Source: a virus. From it: a DNA stretch of 25,241 nt. The stretch lies in IMG/VR virus record IMGVR_UViG_3300021364_002627, positions 1-25,241 of that record. The stretch is one strand, 5' to 3'. Of the stretch, positions 8,031 to 15,849 are shown piece by piece. Under the pieces are notes generated by a model, which made no database searches, was not told the DNA's origin, and saw only the letters and a program-made list of their open reading frames with translations. Numbering within the stretch: position 1 is the first letter of the stretch; every line of letters starts with the position of its first letter. Both the position numbers and the translations under genes were made by a program.

Positions 8031-8031
8031 T
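8013..8031. terminator. Hairpin between convergent genes, possible bidirectional terminator
   Basis: An eight-base-pair stem with loop GCA (AGAACGAC/GTCGTTCT) sits exactly at the stop of the minus-strand hemD-like gene and at the end of the plus-strand structured region. Only weak T-runs follow on either strand (CTTTTC on the minus side), so termination is plausible but not certain. Confidence 0.4.
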
Positions 8032-8600
8032 TAACTGTTAGGATCAAAAGATTCACAGTCCAACCATAAACTGTGATCAGGATCGCAAGATTCTGTGTGC
8101 CGCAGTCTGGTGTGACTCCAATTACGAATCTCCAACTCTTTCAACACAGAATCTGAATACACATGAATCACATCAGGTTCCAATTTCAATATCTGTCTGA
8201 TGGCATCTGGATCCGGTTTGGATTCATACGTCTGTATCACTGTGCATTCTGGTACATGTGAAAAATCTCGTGCATACTTGTCTCCACGGAGCCAAGTGAT
8301 TGGTCCTATTTCTTTTGAACGCAGTTTGAGTTCGTCCGCACGATGTCTCCAATGAATTTTGTTTTCCTGGAAGCCCGCCTCTACGAGGCGATCGTAAGTC
8401 TTGGCACCCACCGCATACACCTTTTGCTCCAACAGTTTGTTAATGCTGTGAGCATAATGATTGATGGCTTCAATGTGTGTGATGATGAGTGGTTGTTCCG
8501 CCGCTGGCGAATGTTTTACTGGGAATGTCTTAAGACATGGAATCCACAGGTCATCTTCATCCAACTCCGATGGGCGAACAATTTGTGTGTATATCTGCAT
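8031..8600 (-). CDS. hemD: HemD-like protein (uroporphyrinogen-III synthase family)
   Basis: Uroporphyrinogen-III synthase closes hydroxymethylbilane into the macrocycle from which haem, sirohaem and cobalamin derive. The 189-residue product shows the family's low-conservation landmarks in the right order: an N-terminal IVRP; VYAVGAKTYDRLVEAGF (61-77), matching the 'AVGxxTAxxLxxxG' stretch; ITWLRGDKYARDF (101-113), matching the 'LRGxxxRDxL' strand-loop; TYESKPDP (124-131), matching 'VYxxxP'; and IHVYSDSVLKEL (145-156), matching the 'SxSxVxxF' segment. It is shorter than bacterial HemD (about 240-250). HemD is poorly conserved, so fold assignment is moderately firm and activity is inference. 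The gene stands alone on the minus strand downstream of gp26/gp51. A HemB homologue lies about 10 kb away on the other strand. Confidence 0.55.
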   Translation of the reverse strand: MQIYTQIVRPSELDEDDLWIPCLKTFPVKHSPAAEQPLIITHIEAINHYAHSINKLLEQKVYAVGAKTYDRLVEAGFQENKIHWRHRADELKLRSKEIGPITWLRGDKYARDFSHVPECTVIQTYESKPDPDAIRQILKLEPDVIHVYSDSVLKELEIRNWSHTRLRHTESCDPDHSLWLDCESFDPNS

Positions 8601-8705
8601 ACAAGATTTATTTAATTGTGCGGAATTTTAATTAAATGATGTTATTTGCTTGTAGACACCGCAGTGGTAGGATTTTTTATACTTTATATTATGTGGAATA
8701 TACGT

Positions 8706-8936
8706 TTAAAAGAACGGTTGTCCTGATTTCTTGGCAGTATCCAAATTGTCTTTGATCACCCTGGCAATGGCATCTCTGTCTTCCGGAGAACTGCCGTACA
8801 GTTCATCCATGGTGACGCCACCTCGCATGAACCAAGCCATCTTGCCCAATTCCAATTTGAAGTTCTTGACTTCATCCTCCATGTCTTTGGCAATTTTTAG
8901 AATGTCAGAAGTATCCAGTGTACTGATCTTTAAACG
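8706..8936 (-). CDS. gp51: gp51-like baseplate hub/tail assembly protein, likely made as a -1 frameshift extension of gp26
   Basis: The frame encodes LDTSDILKIAKDMEDEV, then MAWFMRGGVTMDELYGSSPE and ends KKSGQPFF, which matches the short gp51-type hub-assembly proteins of marine T4-like phages. It has no start codon in the expected place: the first in-frame ATG (8882) would remove the conserved N-terminal segment and has no ribosome site. Upstream the frame stays open back through the gp26 stop into AAATTTTTTC (8945 down to 8936), a slippery run. A -1 slip there gives a gp26-gp51 fusion of about 362 residues (286 plus 76). The coordinates cover the part unique to the -1 frame. The alternative is initiation at a non-canonical codon or at ATG 8882 (58 residues). 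Confidence 0.7.
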   Translation of the reverse strand, partial: RLKISTLDTSDILKIAKDMEDEVKNFKLELGKMAWFMRGGVTMDELYGSSPEDRDAIARVIKDNLDTAKKSGQPFF

Positions 8937-9793
8937 AAAAAATTTGATGTGTCAAACTGTACAGGGATGGTGTACTCTTCTGGTGCTCCTGCTTTCTTTT
9001 CTTCTTCGGTGGACTGCACGGTGATGTTAGGCAGTGCAAACGCTTGCCTTTGAATTTCCAAATGATCCAGTATGCTCTGAAAGAAACTTTTTTCTGAGTT
9101 TTCTATAAAGTCTTTGATCATGTTCTTGTCTGTGACTGTTTCACCATCCACCTTGACAGAAGCCACTGTGTCTGCTACCATGCTCACATTCAAGTCTGTC
9201 AGTTTGGTCAAACTCTGTTGGAATCTTCTCAATTTTTCTTCTTCTGACATGTCTTGATCTTGTAGAACTTTCTGCAGTCTAGATTCTTCGAAACTCTTGA
9301 TCGCCATCTTGGAGAATTGATCGTATGTGAGCGGTTGTGTTGTGATCTCCATGTTGCCTACAAGTGTTTTATTTTGATAATGAGCATTCAACACTTTGTC
9401 CAATGTGCCTTGTAGATCCAATTCAAAATCTTTTTGAATGTCTGTGTTTGGCACTGTGATTGGAATATTCATTTTGGTTCCGTATGTGGCCATTCTGATG
9501 GCAATCAAACTGGCATCCACATCTATACTGGGCATCTGCCAAGCATCTTTGATGGCTGGAATACAACTTTGTATCACTTGAGTAGTTGCTTCACCGTTCA
9601 ACAGTGCGTCTGGTGTCTTGAACAACAGTTCATCTTTGGCAGTCATAGAGTAAACAGCCACCTCACCTGATGTGGGTACTTCTATTGCACCTGCTGGATA
9701 GTATTTGTACCCGCTGGGTAATTTAATAAATTGTTTAGGCTGTCTGTAATACTTCTTTAAAGGATTACTTGGACCTGGTTGAATTTCGCTCAT
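8930..9793 (-). CDS. gp26: Baseplate hub/tail assembly protein gp26-like
   Basis: gp26 is needed with gp51 to assemble the baseplate hub of T4. The chosen start is ATG 9793 (MSEIQPGPSNPL), because GGAGAT lies just upstream; the longer frame from 9850 has no ribosome site. The 287-residue product has the family pattern near its N-terminus: FIKLPSGYKYYP, GEVAVYSMTAKDELLFKTPD, ALLNGEATTQVIQSCIP and IAIRMATYGTKMNI, as in T4-type baseplate proteins related to gp26. The C-terminal half is helical and probably phage-specific. It ends with a slippery T-run seven bases before the stop, into the gp51 frame. The pair faces away from the tape-measure-like gene, in keeping with a tail-assembly chaperone role. 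Confidence 0.8.
   Translation of the reverse strand: MSEIQPGPSNPLKKYYRQPKQFIKLPSGYKYYPAGAIEVPTSGEVAVYSMTAKDELLFKTPDALLNGEATTQVIQSCIPAIKDAWQMPSIDVDASLIAIRMATYGTKMNIPITVPNTDIQKDFELDLQGTLDKVLNAHYQNKTLVGNMEITTQPLTYDQFSKMAIKSFEESRLQKVLQDQDMSEEEKLRRFQQSLTKLTDLNVSMVADTVASVKVDGETVTDKNMIKDFIENSEKSFFQSILDHLEIQRQAFALPNITVQSTEEEKKAGAPEEYTIPVQFDTSNFFV
8936..8945 (-). promoter_or_regulatory. Candidate -1 ribosomal frameshift site
   Basis: Read on the minus strand, the gp26 codons AAT TTT TTC contain both A-AAT-TTT and T-TTT-TTC, each fitting the X-XXY-YYZ rule for tandem -1 slippage. The gp26 stop follows after one codon (GTT). Slippage puts ribosomes in the gp51 frame, which otherwise lacks a proper start. 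I see only weak downstream pairing and no clear pseudoknot. Confidence 0.6.
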
Positions 9794-9803
9794 TTTATCT
9801 CCA

Positions 9804-9810
9804 ATAAATA
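9804..9810 (+). promoter_or_regulatory. Late-type promoter box for the tape-measure/head operon
   Basis: ATAAATA on the plus strand in the 116-base divergent gap, about 100 bases before the ATG at 9910. A second TTTAAATA-like run lies near 9889-9896, closer to the gene. Late-promoter assignment rests on similarity to the T4 TATAAATA box. Confidence 0.4.
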
Positions 9811-9849
9811 CAAGAACAAAGTTTGATTTAACTGTTCTTAATATACTCA

Positions 9850-9856
9850 TATTTAG
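9850..9856 (-). promoter_or_regulatory. Late-type promoter box for gp26/gp51
   Basis: The minus strand reads CTAAATA, 57 bases upstream of the gp26 start at 9793. With the plus-strand box at 9804-9810 it would make an overlapping divergent promoter pair in the short intergenic gap. Confidence 0.35.
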
Positions 9857-9909
9857 TGAAGTGGATTAAGTACGTACATAATGATTGGATTTAAATACAT
9901 TTTGGTAAC

Positions 9910-12120
9910 ATGGCATTAGATAGAAATGAACTACAGGATCTAGCAGAAGGCTTGAGCAAGGCAGGTATTGCCCAAGAAACCACACTACAAGAGTTGGTGA
10001 AAATTTTAGCCGGTGACAAAGGCATGGCATCGTTGGCCAAAGCCACAGGCAAAACCAAAGAAGAACTAAAAAAAACACAATCATATCTAAAAGATTTTGC
10101 TGACGAATTGGATGATACTTCTGAAAGCATGAGTGGCATTCAAAAAGTCAACAACACACTTGCTATTGGCATAGGCATAGTCACTTCAGACCTAAAAGGA
10201 CTGGGTGCATCTGCCAGCATGATAGGAGAACAGTTTGGAGAAACCGGAAAAATTTTCGGAGACACCATGGCAATGTTGATAGATGGATTGTCAAGAAACG
10301 TAGACTTCTACAGAGCACTGTCTGAGATTGGTGGCACAGTGGGTCAAGGTTTAAATGATTTGAGAAGAGTTGCTGGAACCACTGGCTTGACCATGGGTCA
10401 ATTGAATTCCGCTCTGATTCAAGCAGGACCAAACTTGGCACTGTTGGGAGGCACAACAGGTCAAGGTGTCAAAAACTTTACAGATGCAATCACATCATTG
10501 TCTTCAGGAGAAACATTTGACAAATTTGTGGCATTGGGTTTCACCATGGACGAAATTGCCACCGGTGCCGCAGACTATCTAGAGATTCAAACACAATTGG
10601 GTAGAACACAAAATTTAAATGCACAACAGTTGGCAAGTCAAACCACAGATTACTTAAACAATCTTGATCTATTGACAAGATTGACTGGAAAAAATAGAAA
10701 AGCATTGGCAGATGAAATGAAAGCACGTGCCAATGATACAAGATTAAGTTTACAACTGTCCGGAATGAGTCAAGCACAGCAAAAAGAAATCAATAGTGCT
10801 CTGTCAATGACCGGTGCTGTTTCCAAAGACATGGAACAAAGTATTACCAACCTTATTGCCACTGACGGTGTGGCCACCAATGCTAGAGAGGCTGGTATCT
10901 TGGCAATCGATGGCATGAGAGAAGCCATACACGGTTTGGCAAGAGGTGAAACAGGATCAGCAGAACAGTTGATGAAAGTTTTCCAAACTGCGGCAAATGA
11001 AACTGCTAACATGTCAGCAGAGGAAAAACAAAGATACGCTCAATTGAAACAATTAGGTGTGGACTTCTTCGATGTGAGATTTGAAACAATAGGATTCAAA
11101 AACGCAATGGGAGATATGACCGAAGCACAAAAACAACAAAAAAAAGCACAAGAAATTGGAACAGGCAGTGCTCTTAAATTCAACAAAGCCACACAAAGAT
11201 TAACAGTGGCATTCCAAGCATTGTTGGCTCCAATTGCCGACGTTCTAAGTTCAGTTATTGGCGGATTGTCCTCAGTGATAGAAGGGTTGGCTTCAGGTTT
11301 ACAAAGTTTAACAAAGTATGTGGGAGATGTTGGAGCGGCGTTAATTGCTCTGTTAGGAATACTGGGTACTAAGAAAGTTGGATCCATGGCATTGGGTGCA
11401 GGCGGTAAGGCTATCGGTGCAGGAGCATCTTATCTTTCTGGCAAAGTACCAAATTTTATGAAAAGCAAAACCTCAACTCCATCATTTTTAAACAAAGCAG
11501 GCGCAGGTGGCGGAGGCTTGTTGGGTGGTATGGGAACAGGTATGAAAGGACTGGCAAGTGGATTGAAAGCCTTTGCTAATCCTCAAACTGTGATAGGTGC
11601 CACAGCATTTTCGGCATCAATTGCCATTATAGGTGCAGGTTTAGCCGCGGCAACATTCTTAATGGGCGGAGCATTGAACAAGTTTGCTGAAGGATTATCA
11701 GCAGTAGGTGATGTTGACGGAAAAAATTTATCAGATGTAGCAGTAGGAACAACCAAACTAGCAGGAGCCATGGTTTTAATGGCAGGCGGTTCATCTGCTA
11801 GTGTGGTCACAGGCTTCTTTGGTAAAATTTTTGGTGGAGGTCCAGAAAACTTTGCCAAATCCTTGAATAAAACTCTAGAAGAACTTGACAAAGACAAAAT
11901 TGACATGTATGCTAACAGTTTAGAGAACTTAGGAAATGCAATGACAAGTTTAAGAAGTGGAATGACCGGAGCAACAACAGCCTCCGCAAGTGCCACTGGC
12001 GACAAACTGGATAGGTTAAATACAACGATGGAACAAATTTTGATGGTGTTAGGTGAAGGAAACCGTTACAACAGAATAACTTCTAAAGCAACAACAGACA
12101 CAGCGGAGAATTTCGGATAA
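9910..12120 (+). CDS. Tail tape-measure-like protein
   Basis: The 736-residue protein looks like a tail tape measure, which sets tail length and occupies the tube lumen. It starts with a helical region (to about residue 430) with repeated Gln/Leu/Ala-rich helices such as NLNAQQLASQTTDYLNNLDL. Three hydrophobic stretches follow: IADVLSSVIGGLSSVIEGLA near 440-465, ALIALLGILG near 477-487, and SIAIIGAGLAAATFLMGGAL near 568-588, with a Gly-rich segment between. The C-terminus is helical. T4's tape measure gp29 is 590 residues; I see no point-by-point match, so this is a structural analogy. It lies next to gp26/gp51 and its TAATG stop-start overlap with portal gp20 implies coupled translation. It could instead be another large virion protein. 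Confidence 0.6.
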   Translation: MALDRNELQDLAEGLSKAGIAQETTLQELVKILAGDKGMASLAKATGKTKEELKKTQSYLKDFADELDDTSESMSGIQKVNNTLAIGIGIVTSDLKGLGASASMIGEQFGETGKIFGDTMAMLIDGLSRNVDFYRALSEIGGTVGQGLNDLRRVAGTTGLTMGQLNSALIQAGPNLALLGGTTGQGVKNFTDAITSLSSGETFDKFVALGFTMDEIATGAADYLEIQTQLGRTQNLNAQQLASQTTDYLNNLDLLTRLTGKNRKALADEMKARANDTRLSLQLSGMSQAQQKEINSALSMTGAVSKDMEQSITNLIATDGVATNAREAGILAIDGMREAIHGLARGETGSAEQLMKVFQTAANETANMSAEEKQRYAQLKQLGVDFFDVRFETIGFKNAMGDMTEAQKQQKKAQEIGTGSALKFNKATQRLTVAFQALLAPIADVLSSVIGGLSSVIEGLASGLQSLTKYVGDVGAALIALLGILGTKKVGSMALGAGGKAIGAGASYLSGKVPNFMKSKTSTPSFLNKAGAGGGGLLGGMGTGMKGLASGLKAFANPQTVIGATAFSASIAIIGAGLAAATFLMGGALNKFAEGLSAVGDVDGKNLSDVAVGTTKLAGAMVLMAGGSSASVVTGFFGKIFGGGPENFAKSLNKTLEELDKDKIDMYANSLENLGNAMTSLRSGMTGATTASASATGDKLDRLNTTMEQILMVLGEGNRYNRITSKATTDTAENFG

Positions 12121-13853
12121 TGAGTTGGAAAAAATATTTTACAGAGGTGCCTATTGAAGGCGCAACAGCAGGCATGAACTCACCATTGGGTGGCGGTACA
12201 GGTAGCAAGCCAGGACCTGCCAAGTCAAACTACTCATCATATCTTCCAGATGTGTACAGCGGTGCTCCAAACAGAATAGAACGTTACGGGCAATACAATG
12301 TGATGGACTTAGATTCAGAAGTGAATGCGGCATTGGATATTCTAGCAGAATTCTGCACACAGAACAACACACAGAACGGTACACCATTCAAATTTGATTA
12401 CAGACAAAAAGCAACCAATTCAGAAATACAGATCATTGAACAGTATCTACAACAGTGGTGCAAGTTGAATGACATGAGCAAAAGAGTTTTTAAAATTATT
12501 CGTAATGTGTTCAAGTACGGTGACGCATTTTTTATAAGAGATCCAGAAACTAAGAAACTGTTTCACGTGGACCCAGCAAAAGTTTCTAAAATTATTGTGA
12601 ACGAAAGCACAGGCAAAACACCTGAGCAGTATGTGGTGAGAGACATCAACTTTAACTTTAAGAATCTAGTAGCCACGACTCCATATCAAACCACAGGAAA
12701 TGTGACAGGTGGTGGTTCAGGATATTTAACAGGCGGAGTCAGAGGAATGGTTGGAGCAAACTATCAAGATTCTCCAGGCACGAGATTTGCCACTGGACAG
12801 AGAGAAATTGCCGTGGATGCTGATCACATCATGCACTTGAGTCTTTCAGAAGGCTTGGACAACAATTTTCCATTTGGTAATTCATTACTAGAATCGATTT
12901 TCAAAGTTTACAAACAGAAAGAATTACTAGAAGACGCAATTATAATTTACAGAGTACAGAGAGCACCTGAAAGACGTGTGTTCTACATTGACGTAGGTAA
13001 TATGCCATCGCACTTGGCAATGCAGTTCGTAGAAAGAGTTAAAACAGAGATCCATCAAAGACGTATTCCATCAGCAACAGGTGGTGGAACCAACGTGATT
13101 GACTCCAGTTACAATCCATTATCAATCAATGAAGATTATTTCTTCCCACAAACAGCAGAAGGTAGAGGTTCTAAAGTGGAAACACTGCCAGGTGGTACTA
13201 ATCTTGGTGAGATTGATGACCTGAAATACTTCACAAACAAACTGTTGAGAGGTTTGCGTATTCCAAGTTCGTATCTACCAACAGGCGCAGATGATTCACA
13301 GAGTCAATACAATGATGGCAGAGTGGGCACAGCATACATTCAAGAATTAAGATTCAACAAATACTGTGAAAGACTGCAAAATTTAGTGTCAGATGAATTC
13401 AATCAAGAGTTCAAACGTTATCTATTGGAAAAAGGTGTTAATATTGATACAGGAATGTTTGATATCAAGTTTCAACCACCAATGAACTTTGCTTCTTACA
13501 GACAATCAGAAGTGGACAACCAAAGAATCAGCACATACACACAGATTGCTGGTGTGCCATTTGTGAGCAAACGTTATGCTCTTTCAAGATTCTTAGGATT
13601 GTCTCCAGAAGAAATGGCAGAGAATGAAAGATTGTGGAGAGAAGAAAACGATGAAACCATGCAGGCAAAACCAACAACGTCAGCAACTGAATTAAGAAGT
13701 GCTGGAGTCAGCACAGCAGGTATCCAAGCAGACTTGGATGCGGCAGAACCTGAAGCACCAGCAGGTGAACCTGGTGGAGAAGAACAACCGTCACCAGCGG
13801 CAGGTGGAGGTGCAACAGGTGGAACTGGTGGGACACCAACTCCGGGCGCCTAA
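12120..13853 (+). CDS. gp20: Portal vertex protein gp20
   Basis: gp20 forms the dodecameric portal through which DNA enters the head and to which the tail joins. The 577-residue product shows the T4-family core: ERYGQYNVMDLDSEVNAALD near residue 58, FKIIRNVFKYGDAFFIRDPE, then ILESIFK-like and YRVQRAPERRVFYIDVGNMP near 280, NEDYFFPQTAEGRGSKVETL near 340, and LKYFTNKLLRGLRIPSSYLP near 370. It exceeds T4 gp20 (524) by about 50 residues, mostly a low-complexity Gly/Pro/Ala/Glu-rich C-terminal tail (from about 535), and has a short Gly-rich segment near residue 25. Its ATG shares one base with the stop of the preceding gene. Confidence 0.93.
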   Translation: MSWKKYFTEVPIEGATAGMNSPLGGGTGSKPGPAKSNYSSYLPDVYSGAPNRIERYGQYNVMDLDSEVNAALDILAEFCTQNNTQNGTPFKFDYRQKATNSEIQIIEQYLQQWCKLNDMSKRVFKIIRNVFKYGDAFFIRDPETKKLFHVDPAKVSKIIVNESTGKTPEQYVVRDINFNFKNLVATTPYQTTGNVTGGGSGYLTGGVRGMVGANYQDSPGTRFATGQREIAVDADHIMHLSLSEGLDNNFPFGNSLLESIFKVYKQKELLEDAIIIYRVQRAPERRVFYIDVGNMPSHLAMQFVERVKTEIHQRRIPSATGGGTNVIDSSYNPLSINEDYFFPQTAEGRGSKVETLPGGTNLGEIDDLKYFTNKLLRGLRIPSSYLPTGADDSQSQYNDGRVGTAYIQELRFNKYCERLQNLVSDEFNQEFKRYLLEKGVNIDTGMFDIKFQPPMNFASYRQSEVDNQRISTYTQIAGVPFVSKRYALSRFLGLSPEEMAENERLWREENDETMQAKPTTSATELRSAGVSTAGIQADLDAAEPEAPAGEPGGEEQPSPAAGGGATGGTGGTPTPGA

Positions 13854-13855
13854 AC

Positions 13856-13862
13856 ATAAATA
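13856..13862 (+). promoter_or_regulatory. Late-type promoter box after the portal gene
   Basis: ATAAATA lies in the 14-base gap between gp20 and the next ATG (13868). If it fires, transcription would start almost at that ATG, so its useful target is more likely the gene at 14111 or beyond. Confidence 0.35.
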
Positions 13863-13867
13863 ATTTT

Positions 13868-14107
13868 ATGATATTGCGTGAACTATTCTATTATGATCAA
13901 TTGACAACAGAACCTGTTGAACAGAAACAGTATGACCCCTCTGAAGATCAATCAATTATGAATCTTGACGACACACGCAAAACAAGACTCACACTAAAAC
14001 AGATCAATAAAGCCAGAAAAGCCGGCGAGTTTCACAAAGACGAACAACAAAAAGAACTGAAGTTTGTAAGAGATATGTACGGCGCCGCTAATCAGCCTGA
14101 GGTATAA
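13868..14107 (+). CDS. Small conserved head-region protein between portal and core genes
   Basis: This 79-residue protein has no function I can name. Its second half, KTRLTLKQINKARKAGEFHK followed by KELKFVRDMYG, resembles small proteins found just after the portal gene in marine T4-like phages. In T4 that place is held by gp67, a prohead core protein, so a core or assembly role is possible but not shown. The N-terminus (MILRELFYYDQL) is followed by an acidic stretch. No ribosome site precedes the ATG, so it may depend on translation running on from gp20, 14 bases away. The next gene begins three bases after its stop. Confidence 0.6.
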   Translation: MILRELFYYDQLTTEPVEQKQYDPSEDQSIMNLDDTRKTRLTLKQINKARKAGEFHKDEQQKELKFVRDMYGAANQPEV

Positions 14108-14110
14108 TAA

Positions 14111-14698
14111 ATGTCCGTTGCTTTTGTGTTAGGCAATGGTCTCAGTCGCAAGCCAATTCCATTAGAACCACTTAAACCTTTGGGCAAAGTTTATGCCTGC
14201 AATGCTGTTTACAGAACATTCACACCTGATCACTTAGTGGCAGTGGATGCGAAGATGATCAATGAGATCTGTACAGCAGGTGCTCAACTAAAAATGCCGG
14301 TTTGGACCAATCCAAACAGAGCATATAAAAAGTACAAAGGCTTAAATTACTTTGAACCCAGTCTAGGCTGGTCATCAGGCCCCACAGCACTGTGGTTGGC
14401 AAGCAAACACGGTCATCAATTGATATATTTGTTAGGTTTTGACTTCACTGGCACACCGGATGGCAAACTGAACAACATATTCGGTGACACACCCAACTAC
14501 AAAAAGAACACAGATGTGGCCACATACCATGGCAACTGGAATCGTCAAACAAGCATTATATTACAGAAGAATTCCTTGAAGAGATATATAAGAGTAGTGC
14601 CGGAAGGCACTGATGTTTTTGAGGCCCAAGACCTTAAAAAATACACAAATTACAGTGAAATCACTGTACAAGAGTTCAAAAGACGCTATCATCTCTAA
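14111..14698 (+). CDS. Glycosyltransferase/sialyltransferase-like Rossmann protein
   Basis: The 195-residue product starts with a nucleotide-binding-like strand-loop VAFVLGNGLSRKPI (3-16), followed by KVYACNAVYRTFTPDHLVAVD (26-46). The middle carries GWSSGPTALWLASKHGHQLIYLLGFDF (about 84-110). This pattern (GNGxS, CN, SSGxxA, IYLLGFDF) recalls the DUF115 and GT42-type sialyltransferase fold, in which the sugar nucleotide binds after the first strand. The identification is by pattern only. In a phage it might decorate virion proteins or host glycans. It sits among capsid genes, between the portal and core proteins, with a GAGG ribosome site just before ATG 14111. The product is short for a complete glycosyltransferase. 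Confidence 0.5.
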   Translation: MSVAFVLGNGLSRKPIPLEPLKPLGKVYACNAVYRTFTPDHLVAVDAKMINEICTAGAQLKMPVWTNPNRAYKKYKGLNYFEPSLGWSSGPTALWLASKHGHQLIYLLGFDFTGTPDGKLNNIFGDTPNYKKNTDVATYHGNWNRQTSIILQKNSLKRYIRVVPEGTDVFEAQDLKKYTNYSEITVQEFKRRYHL

Positions 14699-14712
14699 TT
14701 TCAGCGTCAAAC

Positions 14713-14728
14713 GGGCCAATATCGGCCC
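14713..14728 (+). other. Small GC hairpin after the glycosyltransferase-like gene
   Basis: GGGCC (14713-14717) pairs with GGCCC (14724-14728) across six bases. The nearest T-run (six T, 14741-14746) is 12 bases further on, so it is not a standard intrinsic terminator, but it could slow transcription or stabilise the upstream mRNA end. Confidence 0.35.
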
Positions 14729-14757
14729 ATTATCTACCTATTTTTTGCACCTATCGG

Positions 14758-14764
14758 TAAATAA
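14758..14764 (+). promoter_or_regulatory. Late-type promoter box upstream of the prohead core gene
   Basis: TAAATAA in the 107-base gap, about 42 bases upstream of ATG 14806, which has a strong AGGAG ribosome site. This would drive the gp68-gp21-gp22-gp23 head unit. Confidence 0.45.
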
Positions 14765-14805
14765 TACATGACAGTCTTATCATAAACGTTAATAGGAGAA
14801 AAATA

Positions 14806-15825
14806 ATGTCAGATAAAAGTAAATTCGAGCAAATGCTTGAAAAATTAGTTGCTGATGACAGATCAGCGGCTGAAGAGATTTTCCATGATATCGTTGTGGA
14901 GAAATCAAGATCAATCTACGAAGGTCTTTTAGAAGATGATATCAAAGATATCGAAGTAGAAGAAACTTCAAAAGAAGACTCAAAAGAAGAAGAAACAACA
15001 GAAGCGACTAAAGAAGACAAAAAAGAAGACGACAAAGTTGAAGAAAAAACTTCTGAAGAGTCAAAAGAAGATGAAGCAGTAGAAGAAGCATCAAAAGACG
15101 AATCTTCAGAAGAAGAAACTAAAGAAGAAGAGTCAAAAGATGAAGAAGCAACTGATGAATCTTTATTAGATGTAGAACAAACAGAAGTAGCACCGGTTGA
15201 AGCAGGTGGTGACGCAACTGACGACATGGTTGGCGACATCGAAATGCCAGCAGGTGACGAAAATGGTGAAGAAAATGGCGACGACTCTGAAAAAGGTGAA
15301 GAAGAAATCGAAGACAGAGTAGTTGATCTAGAAGATGCAATTGACGACCTTAAAGCCGAATTTGAAAAAATGATGGGCGACAAAGGTGACGACGCTGAAG
15401 ACAATGGCGACGACAATGGCGACGAAGAAGAAAAAGAAGACGAAGCCATCGTGAGTCAAGATGCAGAGGGAGAAACTGTAGAAGTTGCTCCTGAACTTGG
15501 TGAACAACCAGCAGTAGAGTCAAAAGACAACGCACCAAAATCAGCAAGTGAAGAAATTAGAGAATATGTAAACAAAGTTAGTGTTTCACACAACGATGGT
15601 TCAGATTCATCTAAATCACCAGTTGCTGGCAAAAACGACATGGGTGGAACTGCTTCTAACATCGCTAAAGGTGGTGAGGAAAAAGGTGGTAAAGCACCTG
15701 CTCCAAAAGAAGAGAACGCAGGCAACATCAATGTACCAGGTGGTAAGGCTAAACTAGCGGCGGCACCAAAGGCCAAGACTAACACAGAAGATGACGCTTC
15801 TGCGAAGTCAACAATTGGCAGTTAA
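14806..15825 (+). CDS. gp68: Acidic prohead core protein, gp68-like
   Basis: The first 45 residues, including FEQMLEKLVADDRSAAEEIF and VVEKSRSIYEGLL, match the conserved N-terminal helix pair of gp68-type prohead core proteins of marine T4-like phages. Its place between portal and protease gp21 is the usual one. The rest of the 339 residues is extremely low in complexity: long Glu/Asp/Lys/Ser runs (residues 46-135), Asp/Gly/Asn-rich runs with DDNGDDNGDEEE near 205, and an Ala/Lys/Gly-rich tail. It is far longer than T4 gp68 (141). As a core protein it would fill the prohead and be digested by gp21. The acidic region might be released as peptides that stay with the DNA, as T4 internal peptides do; that is inference. 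Confidence 0.75.
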   Translation: MSDKSKFEQMLEKLVADDRSAAEEIFHDIVVEKSRSIYEGLLEDDIKDIEVEETSKEDSKEEETTEATKEDKKEDDKVEEKTSEESKEDEAVEEASKDESSEEETKEEESKDEEATDESLLDVEQTEVAPVEAGGDATDDMVGDIEMPAGDENGEENGDDSEKGEEEIEDRVVDLEDAIDDLKAEFEKMMGDKGDDAEDNGDDNGDEEEKEDEAIVSQDAEGETVEVAPELGEQPAVESKDNAPKSASEEIREYVNKVSVSHNDGSDSSKSPVAGKNDMGGTASNIAKGGEEKGGKAPAPKEENAGNINVPGGKAKLAAAPKAKTNTEDDASAKSTIGS

Positions 15826-15849
15826 TAATAGGTAGTATAAGGACAACGG

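Noticed and set aside
8343-8615. Plus-strand ORF of 90 codons opposite the hemD-like gene
   Set aside because: No ribosome site, composition typical of antisense, and the minus-strand frame has HemD landmarks.
8657-8681. Possible terminator CAC/GTG hairpin followed by six T on the plus strand
   Set aside because: The stem is only about three to four base pairs and no plus-strand gene ends there.
9794-9850. Longer gp26 start giving 19 extra residues
   Set aside because: The upstream ATG lacks a ribosome site, while ATG 9793 has GGAGAT directly before it and begins the family-like N-terminus.
14916-15449. Serine-rich minus-strand ORF of 177 codons
   Set aside because: It is the antisense shadow of the Glu/Lys/Asp-rich gp68-like gene; Ser runs arise from reverse-reading GAA/GAC/TCA repeats.
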